Notes under the pieces: model-generated | Told to the model about the DNA's origin: nothing | Seen by the model: the letters and a program-made list of their open reading frames with translations, nothing else | Database searches by the model: none | In this document: in pieces, positions 1 through 7,721 of the stretch | How positions within the stretch are numbered: position 1 is the stretch's first letter | How the letters are laid out: every line of letters begins with the position of its first letter | Position numbers and translations under genes: made by a program | Assembly (NCBI RefSeq): GCF_001612965.1 | Contig: NZ_BDBL01000064.1 | Coordinates: 1 to 36,713 of the forward strand | Direction of reading: 5' to 3' | Length of the DNA stretch: 36,713 nucleotides | Origin: Nocardia kruczakiae NBRC 101016 | GTDB lineage: Bacteria > Actinomycetota > Actinomycetes > Mycobacteriales > Mycobacteriaceae

Positions 1-88
1 CCCGCGGCGCGGGCGGCGGCGCCGGAGCCGGCGCACCCGCCGCTCGGCTCGCGGTCCGGCGCGGACGACGGTTCACCGGTTCACTCAT
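1..88 (-). CDS. rnj: Ribonuclease J, N-terminal fragment (runs off left edge)
   Basis: The reverse strand opens with ATG at 88-86, overlapping the dapA stop codon in an ATGA arrangement. The 29 visible residues are a basic, Ala/Pro-rich tail starting MSEPVNRRPRRTAS. In mycobacteria and relatives the gene directly downstream of dapA encodes RNase J, a metallo-beta-lactamase-fold ribonuclease whose N-terminus is a similar low-complexity tail. No catalytic part lies in the window, so the assignment rests on gene order and the tail only. Confidence 0.6.
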   Translation of the reverse strand, partial: MSEPVNRRPRRTASRAAGAPAPAPPPAPR

Positions 89-993
89 GCGAGCACTCCC
101 GCCAGCCGCAGTTCGGCGACGATCGATTCCAAATTCACACCTACGGGCATCAGCTGCGGCAGCCGCGGCTCGCCGACTTCCATTCCGAGCAGTCGCAGCG
201 ACGACTTGATCAGGGCCACGCCACCGACACGGGCCATCGCGCGGTTGACGGGCAACAGGCCGGCATTGATGTCGCGGGCCAGCGCCACCTCACCGGCCGC
301 GTACGCATCGCGCAACTGCACCAGCCGTTCCGGCACCAGATGTCCGATCACACTGATGAATCCGACCGCGCCGACCGACAACCACGGCAGATTGAGCACG
401 TCGTCACCGGAGTAGTAGGCCAGTCCGGTGTCGGCGATCAGTTCCGCTCCCGCACCCAGGTCGCCCTTGGCGTCCTTCACCGCGACGATGTTCGGATGTT
501 CGGCCAGGCGCCGCAGCGTATCCGGCGCGATCGGCACGATCGAGCGCGGCGGAATGTCGTACAGCGTCACCGGCAGATCGGTGGCGTCGGCGACGGCCGT
601 GAAATGCGCCAGCAGACCTTCCTGCGAGGGGCGCGAGTAGTACGGCGTCACCACCAGCAAACCGTGCGCACCCGCGCGCTCGGCGTTGCGCGCGAGCTCG
701 ATGCTGTGCGCGGTGTCGTAGGTGCCGGCGCCCGCGATGACGGTGGCGCGGTCGCCCACGGCGTCGACGACGGCGTGCAGCAGGTCGAACTTCTCCGATT
801 CGGTGGTGGTCGGCGATTCTCCGGTGGTACCGGAGATGGCGAGCAGGTCGACACCACGGTCGACCAGGCGCGCGGCCAGGGCGACGCCGGCATCGACATC
901 GAGCTTGCCCTCGGCGGTAAAGGGGGTCACCATCGCGACACCGACCGTGCCGGACGCGCGCAGCTCTCTTCGCGTCGATTCACCGTTCGTCAT
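85..993 (-). CDS. dapA: 4-hydroxy-tetrahydrodipicolinate synthase
   Basis: 302 residues, the usual length for DapA, a TIM-barrel class I aldolase that condenses pyruvate with aspartate semialdehyde in the diaminopimelate/lysine pathway. Seen directly: the GTTGES pyruvate-binding loop at 55-60, the catalytic Tyr145 in LYDIPPR, and the Schiff-base Lys173 in AVKDAKG. The start is ATG at 993-991. The stop overlaps the next gene (rnj) by ATGA, so the two are probably cotranslated. The next reductase of the pathway, dapB, lies about 4.6 kb away on the same strand but in a separate unit. Cytoplasmic, normally a tetramer. Confidence 0.97.
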   Translation of the reverse strand: MTNGESTRRELRASGTVGVAMVTPFTAEGKLDVDAGVALAARLVDRGVDLLAISGTTGESPTTTESEKFDLLHAVVDAVGDRATVIAGAGTYDTAHSIELARNAERAGAHGLLVVTPYYSRPSQEGLLAHFTAVADATDLPVTLYDIPPRSIVPIAPDTLRRLAEHPNIVAVKDAKGDLGAGAELIADTGLAYYSGDDVLNLPWLSVGAVGFISVIGHLVPERLVQLRDAYAAGEVALARDINAGLLPVNRAMARVGGVALIKSSLRLLGMEVGEPRLPQLMPVGVNLESIVAELRLAGVLA

Positions 994-1111
994 GGTCAGA
1001 AAGGCTACCCGGTCGCGGATACGACACCGAACCGTCGTCCGTGATATCGGCGGACATTCCGGTCACATTCCAGCAATGACAGCAACAGTGACTGCATTCT
1101 GACACTGGCGC

Positions 1112-1142
1112 GATGTCATTAATGACGTCATACTGATGTCAT
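1112..1142. promoter_or_regulatory. Clustered TGAYGTCA-type half-sites before the RHH gene (probable autoregulatory operator)
   Basis: Within 31 bp directly before and into the ATG of the ribbon-helix-helix gene there is an imperfect palindrome GATGTCATTAATGACGTC (1112-1129, one mismatched pair), a nested perfect palindrome ATGACGTCAT (1122-1131), and another TGATGTCAT (1134-1142). Ribbon-helix-helix antitoxins and repressors commonly bind such tandem short repeats. The array lies between divergent dapA and the RHH gene and could affect both. Binding is inferred. Confidence 0.5.
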
Positions 1143-1587
1143 GGATCTCAACAAGTACACCGCCCGGCTGCGCGACGATCTGATCGCCGCGGCCGCCCTG
1201 GGCGACGAGAAGACCCAGGCCACCGCCGCCGCATTGGCCGCCGCCACCGAGAATTCGCTGCGGCTGACACTGCTGGCCGCGCTCTCGGACCTGGCGGACG
1301 AGGTCAACGCGACCCTCGACGATCGCACCGTGCACGTCTCCCTGTCGGGGACCGACGCACAGGTGGAGGTGCGCCGCACCGCGTCCGAGGAGTCGCATCC
1401 GACCTTCGAGGAGATGACCGGCGACATCAGCCGTGTGACCCTGCGCATGGTCGAGAATTTGAAGGCCCGCGCGGAGGAGGCCGCCACCCAGAGCGGTCAG
1501 TCGCTGAACTCCTGGCTCGCGGGTGCGGTACAGGGCGCCCTGCGCGACCAGATGCGCAAGGGCGGCCCCGGACGCTGCGACAGCTGA
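1141..1587 (+). CDS. Ribbon-helix-helix (HicB/Arc-like) DNA-binding protein
   Basis: 148 residues. The C-terminal third (about 98-140) has the form 'SRVTLRMVENLKARAEEA...SLNSWLAGAVQGAL', which is the strand-helix-helix pattern of Arc/HicB-type ribbon-helix-helix proteins. The N-terminal part is an Ala-rich helical region followed by a short strand-rich segment around 70-85. No toxin gene sits beside it: the next gene is convergent and encodes a kinase-like membrane protein. It therefore looks like a stand-alone regulator, not half of a toxin-antitoxin pair. The ATG follows a cluster of palindromic half-sites, suggesting autoregulation. Its stop is 1 bp from the stop of the convergent gene. 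Confidence 0.6.
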   Translation: MDLNKYTARLRDDLIAAAALGDEKTQATAAALAAATENSLRLTLLAALSDLADEVNATLDDRTVHVSLSGTDAQVEVRRTASEESHPTFEEMTGDISRVTLRMVENLKARAEEAATQSGQSLNSWLAGAVQGALRDQMRKGGPGRCDS

Positions 1588-1588
1588 G

Positions 1589-2629
1589 TCAGTCCATCAC
1601 CGTCACGGTGCCGGTGGGACCGATCTCGATGCGGCGGTCCCGATCGGGCGCCTGAGCGAGGACCGTCGACAGCACCCGCCGCCCCGGCGGCAGGATGCGC
1701 ACGGTCACCGAGCCGGCGTTCGCCGCGTCCAATTCCCTGGTGGCGACGTCGATGACGCGCTCGCGCAACCATTTCGGCGCATCGGTGAACCCGCCGTCGT
1801 CGAGGAGTACGACCTCCACCCCGCGCGCACGCGCACCCCGCGCGGCCCCGCTGAGTTCCTCGGTCACCAGGTGCGGGGCGCGCAGTCCGTCGCGCAGTTC
1901 CGCCTCCAGCAGCCGGCACTGTTCGCGTTCGCCGACGGTGAGGACGGCGCCGTCGGCGATGCGTTCCAGGATCGGTCGGGCCACCCGGTCCAGGCGTTCC
2001 AGCTGCCGGGTGCGTTCGCCGTCGGCGGCCGCCATAGTCGCCTCCGCGGCGGCTTGGGCGCTCGCCTCCTCGCGCAACATCCGCAGCGACCGCTGGGTGG
2101 GCCGCATGATCTGCGCGAACACCGAGATGGCGATGACGGTGCCGATCGGCACGATCGCGGCGACGATCGCGCTCGCGCTCAGCCAGGCCCGCGCGCCGTC
2201 GACGCCGATGACGACCGCGACTCCGGCCACGCCCAGCCACGCCGTGCCCATCCGCCCCCGCAGCACCAGCACGGCCAGCACATACGAGGTCGCGAAGGTG
2301 GTCCACACCATGTGCCGGGTTTCCGGTGTGCCGGGATCGGCCGAGGTCAGCGCGGTAGCGACGGGCCCGGCGGCGGCGACGAAGATCGTCACCGTCCAGG
2401 GCAGCGGATCGCCGGGGGCCACCAGCACCAGTGCACCCGCGACGACCATGACGATCAGCGCGGTCACCGCGGGCAGCGCATTCGTGGTGTCGAGGTTGCG
2501 GACCATGTAGAGGGTGATGGTCACTTCGAGCAGGACCAGGAACAGCCAGGCGGTACCGCCGCGCAGCCCCAGCAGCTCGCGCAACCCGAACGCGTGTTCC
2601 CGGCCGGTTTCAGTGCGCACCGTCACCAC
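1589..2629 (-). CDS. Membrane protein resembling a degenerate sensor kinase
   Basis: 346 residues from a GTG at 2629 that overlaps the end of the upstream histidine kinase gene by 20 bp. The N-terminal half holds several hydrophobic segments (about 25-170), followed by an Ala-rich probable coiled coil (about 190-230) and a soluble C-terminal domain. No phosphoacceptor His motif and no N/G1/G2 ATP-binding boxes are visible. It looks like a partner or decayed relative of the adjacent kinase, perhaps forming a heteromeric sensor; this is inference. Later in-frame GTG codons (2626, 2620) are alternative starts. Confidence 0.6.
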   Translation of the reverse strand: MVTVRTETGREHAFGLRELLGLRGGTAWLFLVLLEVTITLYMVRNLDTTNALPAVTALIVMVVAGALVLVAPGDPLPWTVTIFVAAAGPVATALTSADPGTPETRHMVWTTFATSYVLAVLVLRGRMGTAWLGVAGVAVVIGVDGARAWLSASAIVAAIVPIGTVIAISVFAQIMRPTQRSLRMLREEASAQAAAEATMAAADGERTRQLERLDRVARPILERIADGAVLTVGEREQCRLLEAELRDGLRAPHLVTEELSGAARGARARGVEVVLLDDGGFTDAPKWLRERVIDVATRELDAANAGSVTVRILPPGRRVLSTVLAQAPDRDRRIEIGPTGTVTVMD

Positions 2630-3878
2630 CCCAGACCAAGGTCACCGCGGTGCCCTCCCCCGGTTGCGATTCCACGAATCCGGCTCCGCCGGCCAGCTGG
2701 CGCATGCGGCCCAGAATGCTCACCGAGATGCCGAGCCGGTCCGCGGAGACCGCGTTCACATCGAATCCCGCACCGTCGTCGGCGAAGACGACCCGAATGC
2801 TGCCCGCGCTGATCGTGCAGGTCACCGTGCGTGTCACCGTCCGACCGGGCACGGGGGCGTGGCGCAGGCTGTTGCGGACCGCCTCGGCCAGGGCGGCGGC
2901 GAGGGTGCGTGCGGCGGCGGCCGGCATGCGCAGGTCGTCGAAGCCCGGCCAGGTCCTGGTGGTGAAGCGAATGCCGCCGTTCACCTCGTGCACCGAGGCG
3001 CGCAGGAAGGTCACGGCGGCACGGGCGTCGAGCACATCGGGTTCGCGCGATTCGACCCGGATCTCGTCGAGTTGGTCCAGGGTGCGTTCGGCCTGCCGTC
3101 GCAGCACATCCGAGGGTTCGCTGCCGCGCGAGGCATCCAGCAGCGTGGACAGGACGGCGTCGTGGATGAGGGCGGCGAAACGGGCACTCTCGTTGTCGCG
3201 CGCCGCGGCCGCGGCGGCTTCGGCGGCCTGTCTGCTCGCCGCCACCGATTCGCGGTCCACCCGGGCCGCGGCCGACAGCGCCGAGACCACGCACCACAGG
3301 AACAGCGCCGACAACCCGACCGCGCGGGCGAACGCGCTGAGCACCGACGCCGCCGTGAACTGTTCCGCCAGATAGATATTCGTCGACGCGACGGCCGCCG
3401 ACCCGATCAGCAGATAGGCGACGGCGACGAGCGTCGGCCACGCCAACGTGGCCGCGAGCACCCCGAGCGGCAGCATCCGGTACAGCCATACCGAATTCGC
3501 GCCGATGCTGTGGGTGTCGAGTCCGATCAGCATGGTCGCCACCGCGGACAGGAAGGCCACCGCGGCGCAGCCCGCCACCAGCCGGATGGTGCGCGGGCTC
3601 GACCGGATCGACAGCAGGGCCAGTACCGGGAACAGTCCGAACGCGAGCGCGCCGGCGGCCGGCGTCCACCAAGCGGGCGTGAACTGGGCCTGTTCGGTGA
3701 TCTCCGGAACGTCGGCGAGGCCCATGATCACCCCGCCCGCGCCGACCGAAAGACCCAGCCGGCGCATGACGCGCTCCACCGCGGGGGTATCGGTGCGCAC
3801 CTGGGCGCGGCTGGGAACCCGGATGCGGGCCGCGGCCGCGGTGCGGGCGAAGACTCCGGGTGCGTCGACCGCGATCAT
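2610..3878 (-). CDS. Membrane-bound histidine kinase of NarL/DesK-like type
   Basis: 422 residues. The start is ATG at 3878, overlapping the response regulator stop (ATGA). Hydrophobic segments span about 45-200, then an Ala-rich linker. The dimerisation/phosphoacceptor region reads RFAALIHDAVLSTLL with candidate His239, which fits the HisKA_3 pattern although it is more divergent than usual. The ATPase domain shows an N-box EAVRNSLRHA (332-341), a G1 box DDGAGF (368-372 region) and a G2-like GISVSI (383 onward). It should autophosphorylate and signal to the adjacent LuxR-type response regulator. The input signal is unknown. Confidence 0.85.
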   Translation of the reverse strand: MIAVDAPGVFARTAAAARIRVPSRAQVRTDTPAVERVMRRLGLSVGAGGVIMGLADVPEITEQAQFTPAWWTPAAGALAFGLFPVLALLSIRSSPRTIRLVAGCAAVAFLSAVATMLIGLDTHSIGANSVWLYRMLPLGVLAATLAWPTLVAVAYLLIGSAAVASTNIYLAEQFTAASVLSAFARAVGLSALFLWCVVSALSAAARVDRESVAASRQAAEAAAAAARDNESARFAALIHDAVLSTLLDASRGSEPSDVLRRQAERTLDQLDEIRVESREPDVLDARAAVTFLRASVHEVNGGIRFTTRTWPGFDDLRMPAAAARTLAAALAEAVRNSLRHAPVPGRTVTRTVTCTISAGSIRVVFADDGAGFDVNAVSADRLGISVSILGRMRQLAGGAGFVESQPGEGTAVTLVWGGDGAH

Positions 3879-4531
3879 GCCTGGTTGTTGCGCTCGGGCA
3901 CCGGCAGCCACCCGTCCTCCACCGCACGCTTGTAGAGGTCGGTCTTGGTGGGGGCCGGGCGACCGGCGTCGGCGTACTTCTGACGGATCCGGCCCAGATA
4001 GTCGTTGACGGTCTGTTCCGAGAGCCCGGTCAACCGCGCCACCCGAGAGGCCTTCTCGCCGGACGCGTAGAGGGTCAGCACCTCCTGCTGACGCGGGCTC
4101 AGGCCGACATCGGGCAACTGCGGATCCCCGTCGATGGCGGCGGCCCAATCGGTGGTAACCACCTGTTCGCCGCTCGCGGCGGCGCGCACCGCGGCGATCA
4201 CCGTCTGCACATCCTCGGATTTGCGCACCACACCCAGCACCCCGGCCCGCGCGGCCGAGCGCACCAGGAACGGATTGTCGGCTCCGGTGAACACCAGCAC
4301 CTCGACACCGCGGTCGCGCAGGGCCTGCACGTTGGACTGCGGGGTGGAGCCGTCGGCGAGTCGCAGATCGAGAATCACCAGATCCAATTCCGGTGCCGCC
4401 GAGAGCAATTCGGATACCGTTCCGGCGGTGATGACCAGTTCCAGATCGCTTTCGCCGGCCAGCATGCTGGCCAGGCCGAGCGCGACCGACTCGTGGTCCT
4501 CGACCAGACCGATCCGCCGCGATGGCGTCAT
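3875..4531 (-). CDS. LuxR/NarL-family response regulator
   Basis: 218 residues from ATG 4531, which follows a GAGG ribosome-binding site; the longer open frame to 4567 lacks one. The receiver domain has acidic Glu11/Asp12, phosphoacceptor Asp55 in VILDLR, a Thr in VLVFTG and a conserved Lys in VVRKSED. The C-terminal LuxR-type helix-turn-helix begins at LSPRQQEVL (about 143), with recognition helix region LSEQTVNDYLGRIRQKY. It is the first gene of a tightly overlapping three-gene unit with a histidine kinase and a kinase-like membrane protein. It is likely a transcription factor for an unknown regulon. Confidence 0.9.
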   Translation of the reverse strand: MTPSRRIGLVEDHESVALGLASMLAGESDLELVITAGTVSELLSAAPELDLVILDLRLADGSTPQSNVQALRDRGVEVLVFTGADNPFLVRSAARAGVLGVVRKSEDVQTVIAAVRAAASGEQVVTTDWAAAIDGDPQLPDVGLSPRQQEVLTLYASGEKASRVARLTGLSEQTVNDYLGRIRQKYADAGRPAPTKTDLYKRAVEDGWLPVPERNNQA

Positions 4532-4656
4532 ATGGTCCTCACCCTTCCCGAAACCCGAACACCACACCGCGCCCCACCCGGGAGCGCGACGTCCTGCCGT
4601 CGAGTATGACGGTGCCGGTGATATCCGTGTGAGACACCAGAAATCGGGTCATCGGC

Positions 4657-5109
4657 TCACGCGGTCAACTGCGCCGCGATCGTCGCCCCCAGTTCCCAGC
4701 ATTTCTCTCGGTCGTCCTTGCCGGGCTGACCGGTGACGATCACCGGCGCGGCGGCCTGCTGCCATCCCATCCCGGTCGTCACGGTGGTGATGCTGCGCTC
4801 GGCCCCTTCGGTGCCCTGATTGCCGTGGATGTACACCCCGAACGGCCGCCCGCGGGTGCTGTCCAGGCACGGGTAGTAGAAGGTGTCGAAGGCGTGTTTG
4901 AGCGCGCCCGACATATAGCCCAGATTGGCCGGCGTGCCCAGGATGTAGCCGTCGGCGGCGAGCACATCGCTCGCGGTCACCGCCAGCGCCGCCCGCCGCA
5001 CCACCTCGACGCCCTCGATCTCGGGATCGGTCGCGCCCGCGACCACCGCTTCGAACATGTCCTGCAGGAACGGCGAAGGCGTGTGGTGGATGATCAGCAA
5101 CGTCGGCAC
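4657..5109 (-). CDS. Flavodoxin-like / NAD(P)H-dependent FMN reductase family protein
   Basis: 150 residues from GTG 5109. The first strand and loop (LLIIHHTPSPFLQDM) match the phosphate-binding loop of flavodoxin-fold proteins. GTPANLGYMSGALKHAFD (about 59-76) and GNQGTEGAERS (96-106) correspond to the isoalloxazine-contacting loops. The family binds FMN and carries out quinone or flavin reduction. An equivalent small flavodoxin-like gene lies in the same order relative to dapB in M. tuberculosis (Rv2771c-Rv2773c, from memory), so this is a conserved neighbour of unknown physiological substrate. Confidence 0.8.
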   Translation of the reverse strand: MPTLLIIHHTPSPFLQDMFEAVVAGATDPEIEGVEVVRRAALAVTASDVLAADGYILGTPANLGYMSGALKHAFDTFYYPCLDSTRGRPFGVYIHGNQGTEGAERSITTVTTGMGWQQAAAPVIVTGQPGKDDREKCWELGATIAAQLTA

Positions 5110-5139
5110 CCAGGCGAGCCTAGTGGGGCCGACGGGGTG

Positions 5140-5628
5140 TCAGGACCCGGTCCGGCGTTCGACGCGCTCGAGTTCCACGGCGCGGCGCATGGTGTCGCGA
5201 GCGCGGGAGCGGTCGCCGGCGTAGTCGTAGGCGCGGGCGGCGCGATAGTTGGTGCGCCAGTTGTCGGGGTCGGCTTCCCACTCCTTCTTGACCTGTTCGA
5301 ACAGCTCGTCGGCGGCGGCCTTCTCCAGCCGGCCGGAGGGGCGGCGGGGCAGCTCGGAGACGTCGAGTTCGAGGCCCTCGTCGTGGATGCGCCGGGCCAG
5401 ATGCTGGTGGGCGAGCGCGGCGCGAATGCTGGTGGCCACCACCCACACCCCGAGGATCGGCAGGATCAGCACGCCCACGCCCATCGCGACGGCGGCGGCC
5501 TTGCCCGAGGTCAGCAGTTCGATCGCGATGCGGCCCAGCAGCAGGAAATAGAAGGCCAGCGCGATGACCAGGAAGGCGATGAAGGCGACGATGCGCAGCA
5601 CCTGCCGCCCGCTGTCGCGCTCGTTCAC
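5140..5628 (-). CDS. Small membrane protein with cytosolic TPR-like tail
   Basis: 162 residues from GTG 5628, overlapping the dapB stop as GTGA, so it is translationally coupled to dapB. Two hydrophobic helices (about 12-33 and 45-68) anchor it. The tail contains an acidic helix and a motif WEADPDNWRTNYRAARAYDYAGDRSRARDTMRRA-like (given in part), which resembles one tetratricopeptide helix pair. It is the positional counterpart of the membrane protein between dapB and the flavodoxin gene in mycobacteria. Function unknown. Confidence 0.75.
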   Translation of the reverse strand: MNERDSGRQVLRIVAFIAFLVIALAFYFLLLGRIAIELLTSGKAAAVAMGVGVLILPILGVWVVATSIRAALAHQHLARRIHDEGLELDVSELPRRPSGRLEKAAADELFEQVKKEWEADPDNWRTNYRAARAYDYAGDRSRARDTMRRAVELERVERRTGS

Positions 5629-6380
5629 AGGTCCAGCAGCGGATCGAGCCCGACGGTGAGTCCCGGGCGGGCGCCGATCTGCCGCACACCCAGCAGCACG
5701 CCCGGGGCGAAGGAGGTGCGGTCGATCGAATCGTGGCGGATCGTCAGCGTCTCGCCCTGGGTGCCGAACAGCACCTCCTGGTGCGCGACCAGCCCGGCCA
5801 GCCGCACCGAATGCACCCGCACCCCGTCGACACTCGCCCCGCGCGCGCCGTCGAGTTCGGTGGTGGTGGCATCGGGGCTCGGGCCCACACCGGCCTGTTT
5901 GCGGGCCTCGGCGATGATGCCGGCGGTCCGGTAGGCGGTGCCGGAGGGCGCGTCGGCCTTGTTCGGATGATGCAGTTCGATGACCTCGACCGAATCGAAC
6001 CAGCGCGCGGCCTGTTCGGCGAACCGCATCGACAGCACCGCGCCGATCGCGAAGTTGGGGGCGATCAGCACGCCCACCTCGGGATTGTCCGCCAGCCAGG
6101 AGCGCACCTGCCCGAGCCGGGATTCGTCGAATCCGGTGGTGCCGACCACGGCGTGAATACCGTGTTCCACCAACCATTTCAGATTCGGCATCACCACATC
6201 GGGATGGGTGAAGTCGACCACGACCTGAGCGCCGGCCTCGGTGAACACCTCCAGCGCGTCGTCCTTGTCGACACCGGCGACCAGCTCCAGGTCGTCGGCG
6301 GCCTCGACCGCCGCGCAGATCGCCTGCCCGACCTTGCCCTGCGCGCCGAGTACGCCCACCCGGATCCGGTTCGTCGCCAC
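5625..6380 (-). CDS. dapB: 4-hydroxy-tetrahydrodipicolinate reductase
   Basis: 251 residues from GTG 6380, which has GGAG about 9 nt upstream; an upstream in-frame ATG at 6455 gives an unconserved extension. The Rossmann motif GVLGAQGKVG lies near the N-terminus. VVGTTGF and the family signature ELHHPNKADAPSGTA, with the catalytic His pair and Lys, are intact. It reduces the DapA product with NAD(P)H in diaminopimelate/lysine synthesis. It is the first gene of a unit with the small membrane protein that follows. Confidence 0.97.
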   Translation of the reverse strand: MATNRIRVGVLGAQGKVGQAICAAVEAADDLELVAGVDKDDALEVFTEAGAQVVVDFTHPDVVMPNLKWLVEHGIHAVVGTTGFDESRLGQVRSWLADNPEVGVLIAPNFAIGAVLSMRFAEQAARWFDSVEVIELHHPNKADAPSGTAYRTAGIIAEARKQAGVGPSPDATTTELDGARGASVDGVRVHSVRLAGLVAHQEVLFGTQGETLTIRHDSIDRTSFAPGVLLGVRQIGARPGLTVGLDPLLDL

Positions 6381-6488
6381 CGTGAACTCCTCACATACCG
6401 TTCGATGCCCGTTGCGCTCAGAGCCTATCGGCAGGGGCACCGGCCGCCGCCACACCGGTCACCCGGAAGTCGCGTGGGTCACCCCCGG

Positions 6489-7604
6489 TCAGTCGAACAT
6501 GATCACCTGGCGCAGGGCGTGGCCGGCAGCCAGCTCGTCCATCGCGTGATTGATCTCGTCGAGCCGGATGCGTGAGGACACCAGCCGTTCGACCGGCAGC
6601 CGCCCCTCCCGCCACATCCGCACATATTCCGGGATGTCGCGCGCCGGAACCGCCGAACCGAGGTAACTGCCCACGATCGACCGCCCCTGCGCGACCAGCC
6701 CGAGCGGCGAAATACTCGCGCGCGCTTCGGGATTCGGCAGTCCGACGGTGACGGTGGTACCGCCCGGGGCGGTGGCGGCCACCGCGGTCTCGAAGGCCCG
6801 CACATTTCCCGCGGCCTCCACGACGACCTCCGCGGCGATTCCCCGCTCGGCCACCTCGGCCGGAGTGTAGACCTGGGTGGCGCCGAGTTCGCGTGCCAGC
6901 GTGAGCTTTTCGGGCACGGTGTCGACGGCGATGACCTCCGCGCCGAAACTTTCCCGCAGCGAGGCGGCCACCAGCACCGCGGCCATCCCGACGCCGCCGA
7001 GCCCGACGACCATGATGCGATCACCCGCGCCGGGCCGGGCCGAATTCAGCAGCGCTCCGCCGCCGGTGAGGACCGCGCAGCCGAGTACGGCGGCGACCTC
7101 CGGCGGCACGTCGTCGTCGACCGGCACCACCGAGCGCCGATCGACCACGGCGTGGGTGGCGAATCCGGAGACGCCGAGATGGTGGTGCACGGGACCGTTC
7201 GCGCCGTGCAGCCGCTGCCCGCCGCCCAGCAGCTCGCCCTCGTTGTTGGCGACACTGCCCGGCACGCACGGAGTGCGGCCGTCGGTGGCGCAGCCCTCGC
7301 ACTGCCCGCAACGCGGCAGGAAGGTCATCACGACGCGCTGACCGACCCGCAGATCACTGTCACCCGGGCCCAGCTGCTCGACCCGCCCGGCCGCTTCGTG
7401 CCCCAGCAGCATCGGCACCGGCCGCACCCGGTTTCCGTCCACCACCGACAGATCCGAATGGCACAGCCCGGCCGCCTCGATCCGGACCAGCAACTCCCCC
7501 GGCCCCGGCTCCGCCAGCTCCAGATCCTCGATCACGATCGGGGTCGAATCGGCATAGGGAATCGGGTCGCCGATCCGCTCGAGCACAGCACCACGAATCT
7601 TCAT
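6489..7604 (-). CDS. Zinc-dependent alcohol dehydrogenase (MDR family)
   Basis: 371 residues from ATG 7604. Catalytic-zinc ligands are visible as Cys48 (GLCHSD), His69/Glu70 (GHEAAG) and a Cys near 176 (GCAVLTGG). The structural zinc lobe has Cys99, 102, 105 and 113. The cofactor fold has VVGLGGVGMA. The large subfamily with both zincs oxidises alcohols, or glutathione/mycothiol adducts, with NAD. The actual substrate cannot be read from the sequence. It is on the same strand as dapB, 108 bp upstream of it, with no clear link to the lysine pathway. Confidence 0.88.
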   Translation of the reverse strand: MKIRGAVLERIGDPIPYADSTPIVIEDLELAEPGPGELLVRIEAAGLCHSDLSVVDGNRVRPVPMLLGHEAAGRVEQLGPGDSDLRVGQRVVMTFLPRCGQCEGCATDGRTPCVPGSVANNEGELLGGGQRLHGANGPVHHHLGVSGFATHAVVDRRSVVPVDDDVPPEVAAVLGCAVLTGGGALLNSARPGAGDRIMVVGLGGVGMAAVLVAASLRESFGAEVIAVDTVPEKLTLARELGATQVYTPAEVAERGIAAEVVVEAAGNVRAFETAVAATAPGGTTVTVGLPNPEARASISPLGLVAQGRSIVGSYLGSAVPARDIPEYVRMWREGRLPVERLVSSRIRLDEINHAMDELAAGHALRQVIMFD

Positions 7605-7721
7605 GGCACCGACCGTACCGGGCGGGCGCCGAGCCGAGTACCGGTCTGCAAACCGCGATAGTCCGGAGCCGTCGCCGGCCCGGTACGCCCGATCGCCGTC
7701 AGCGCCTCCCGGCCCGGTTAT

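Noticed and set aside
1141..1587. A HicAB-type toxin-antitoxin pair.
   Set aside because: No small toxin-like gene lies beside the ribbon-helix-helix gene on either strand.
7605..7721. A small gene or regulatory RNA between the alcohol dehydrogenase and the pentapeptide-like gene.
   Set aside because: No promoter, hairpin or start signal stood out in these 117 bp.
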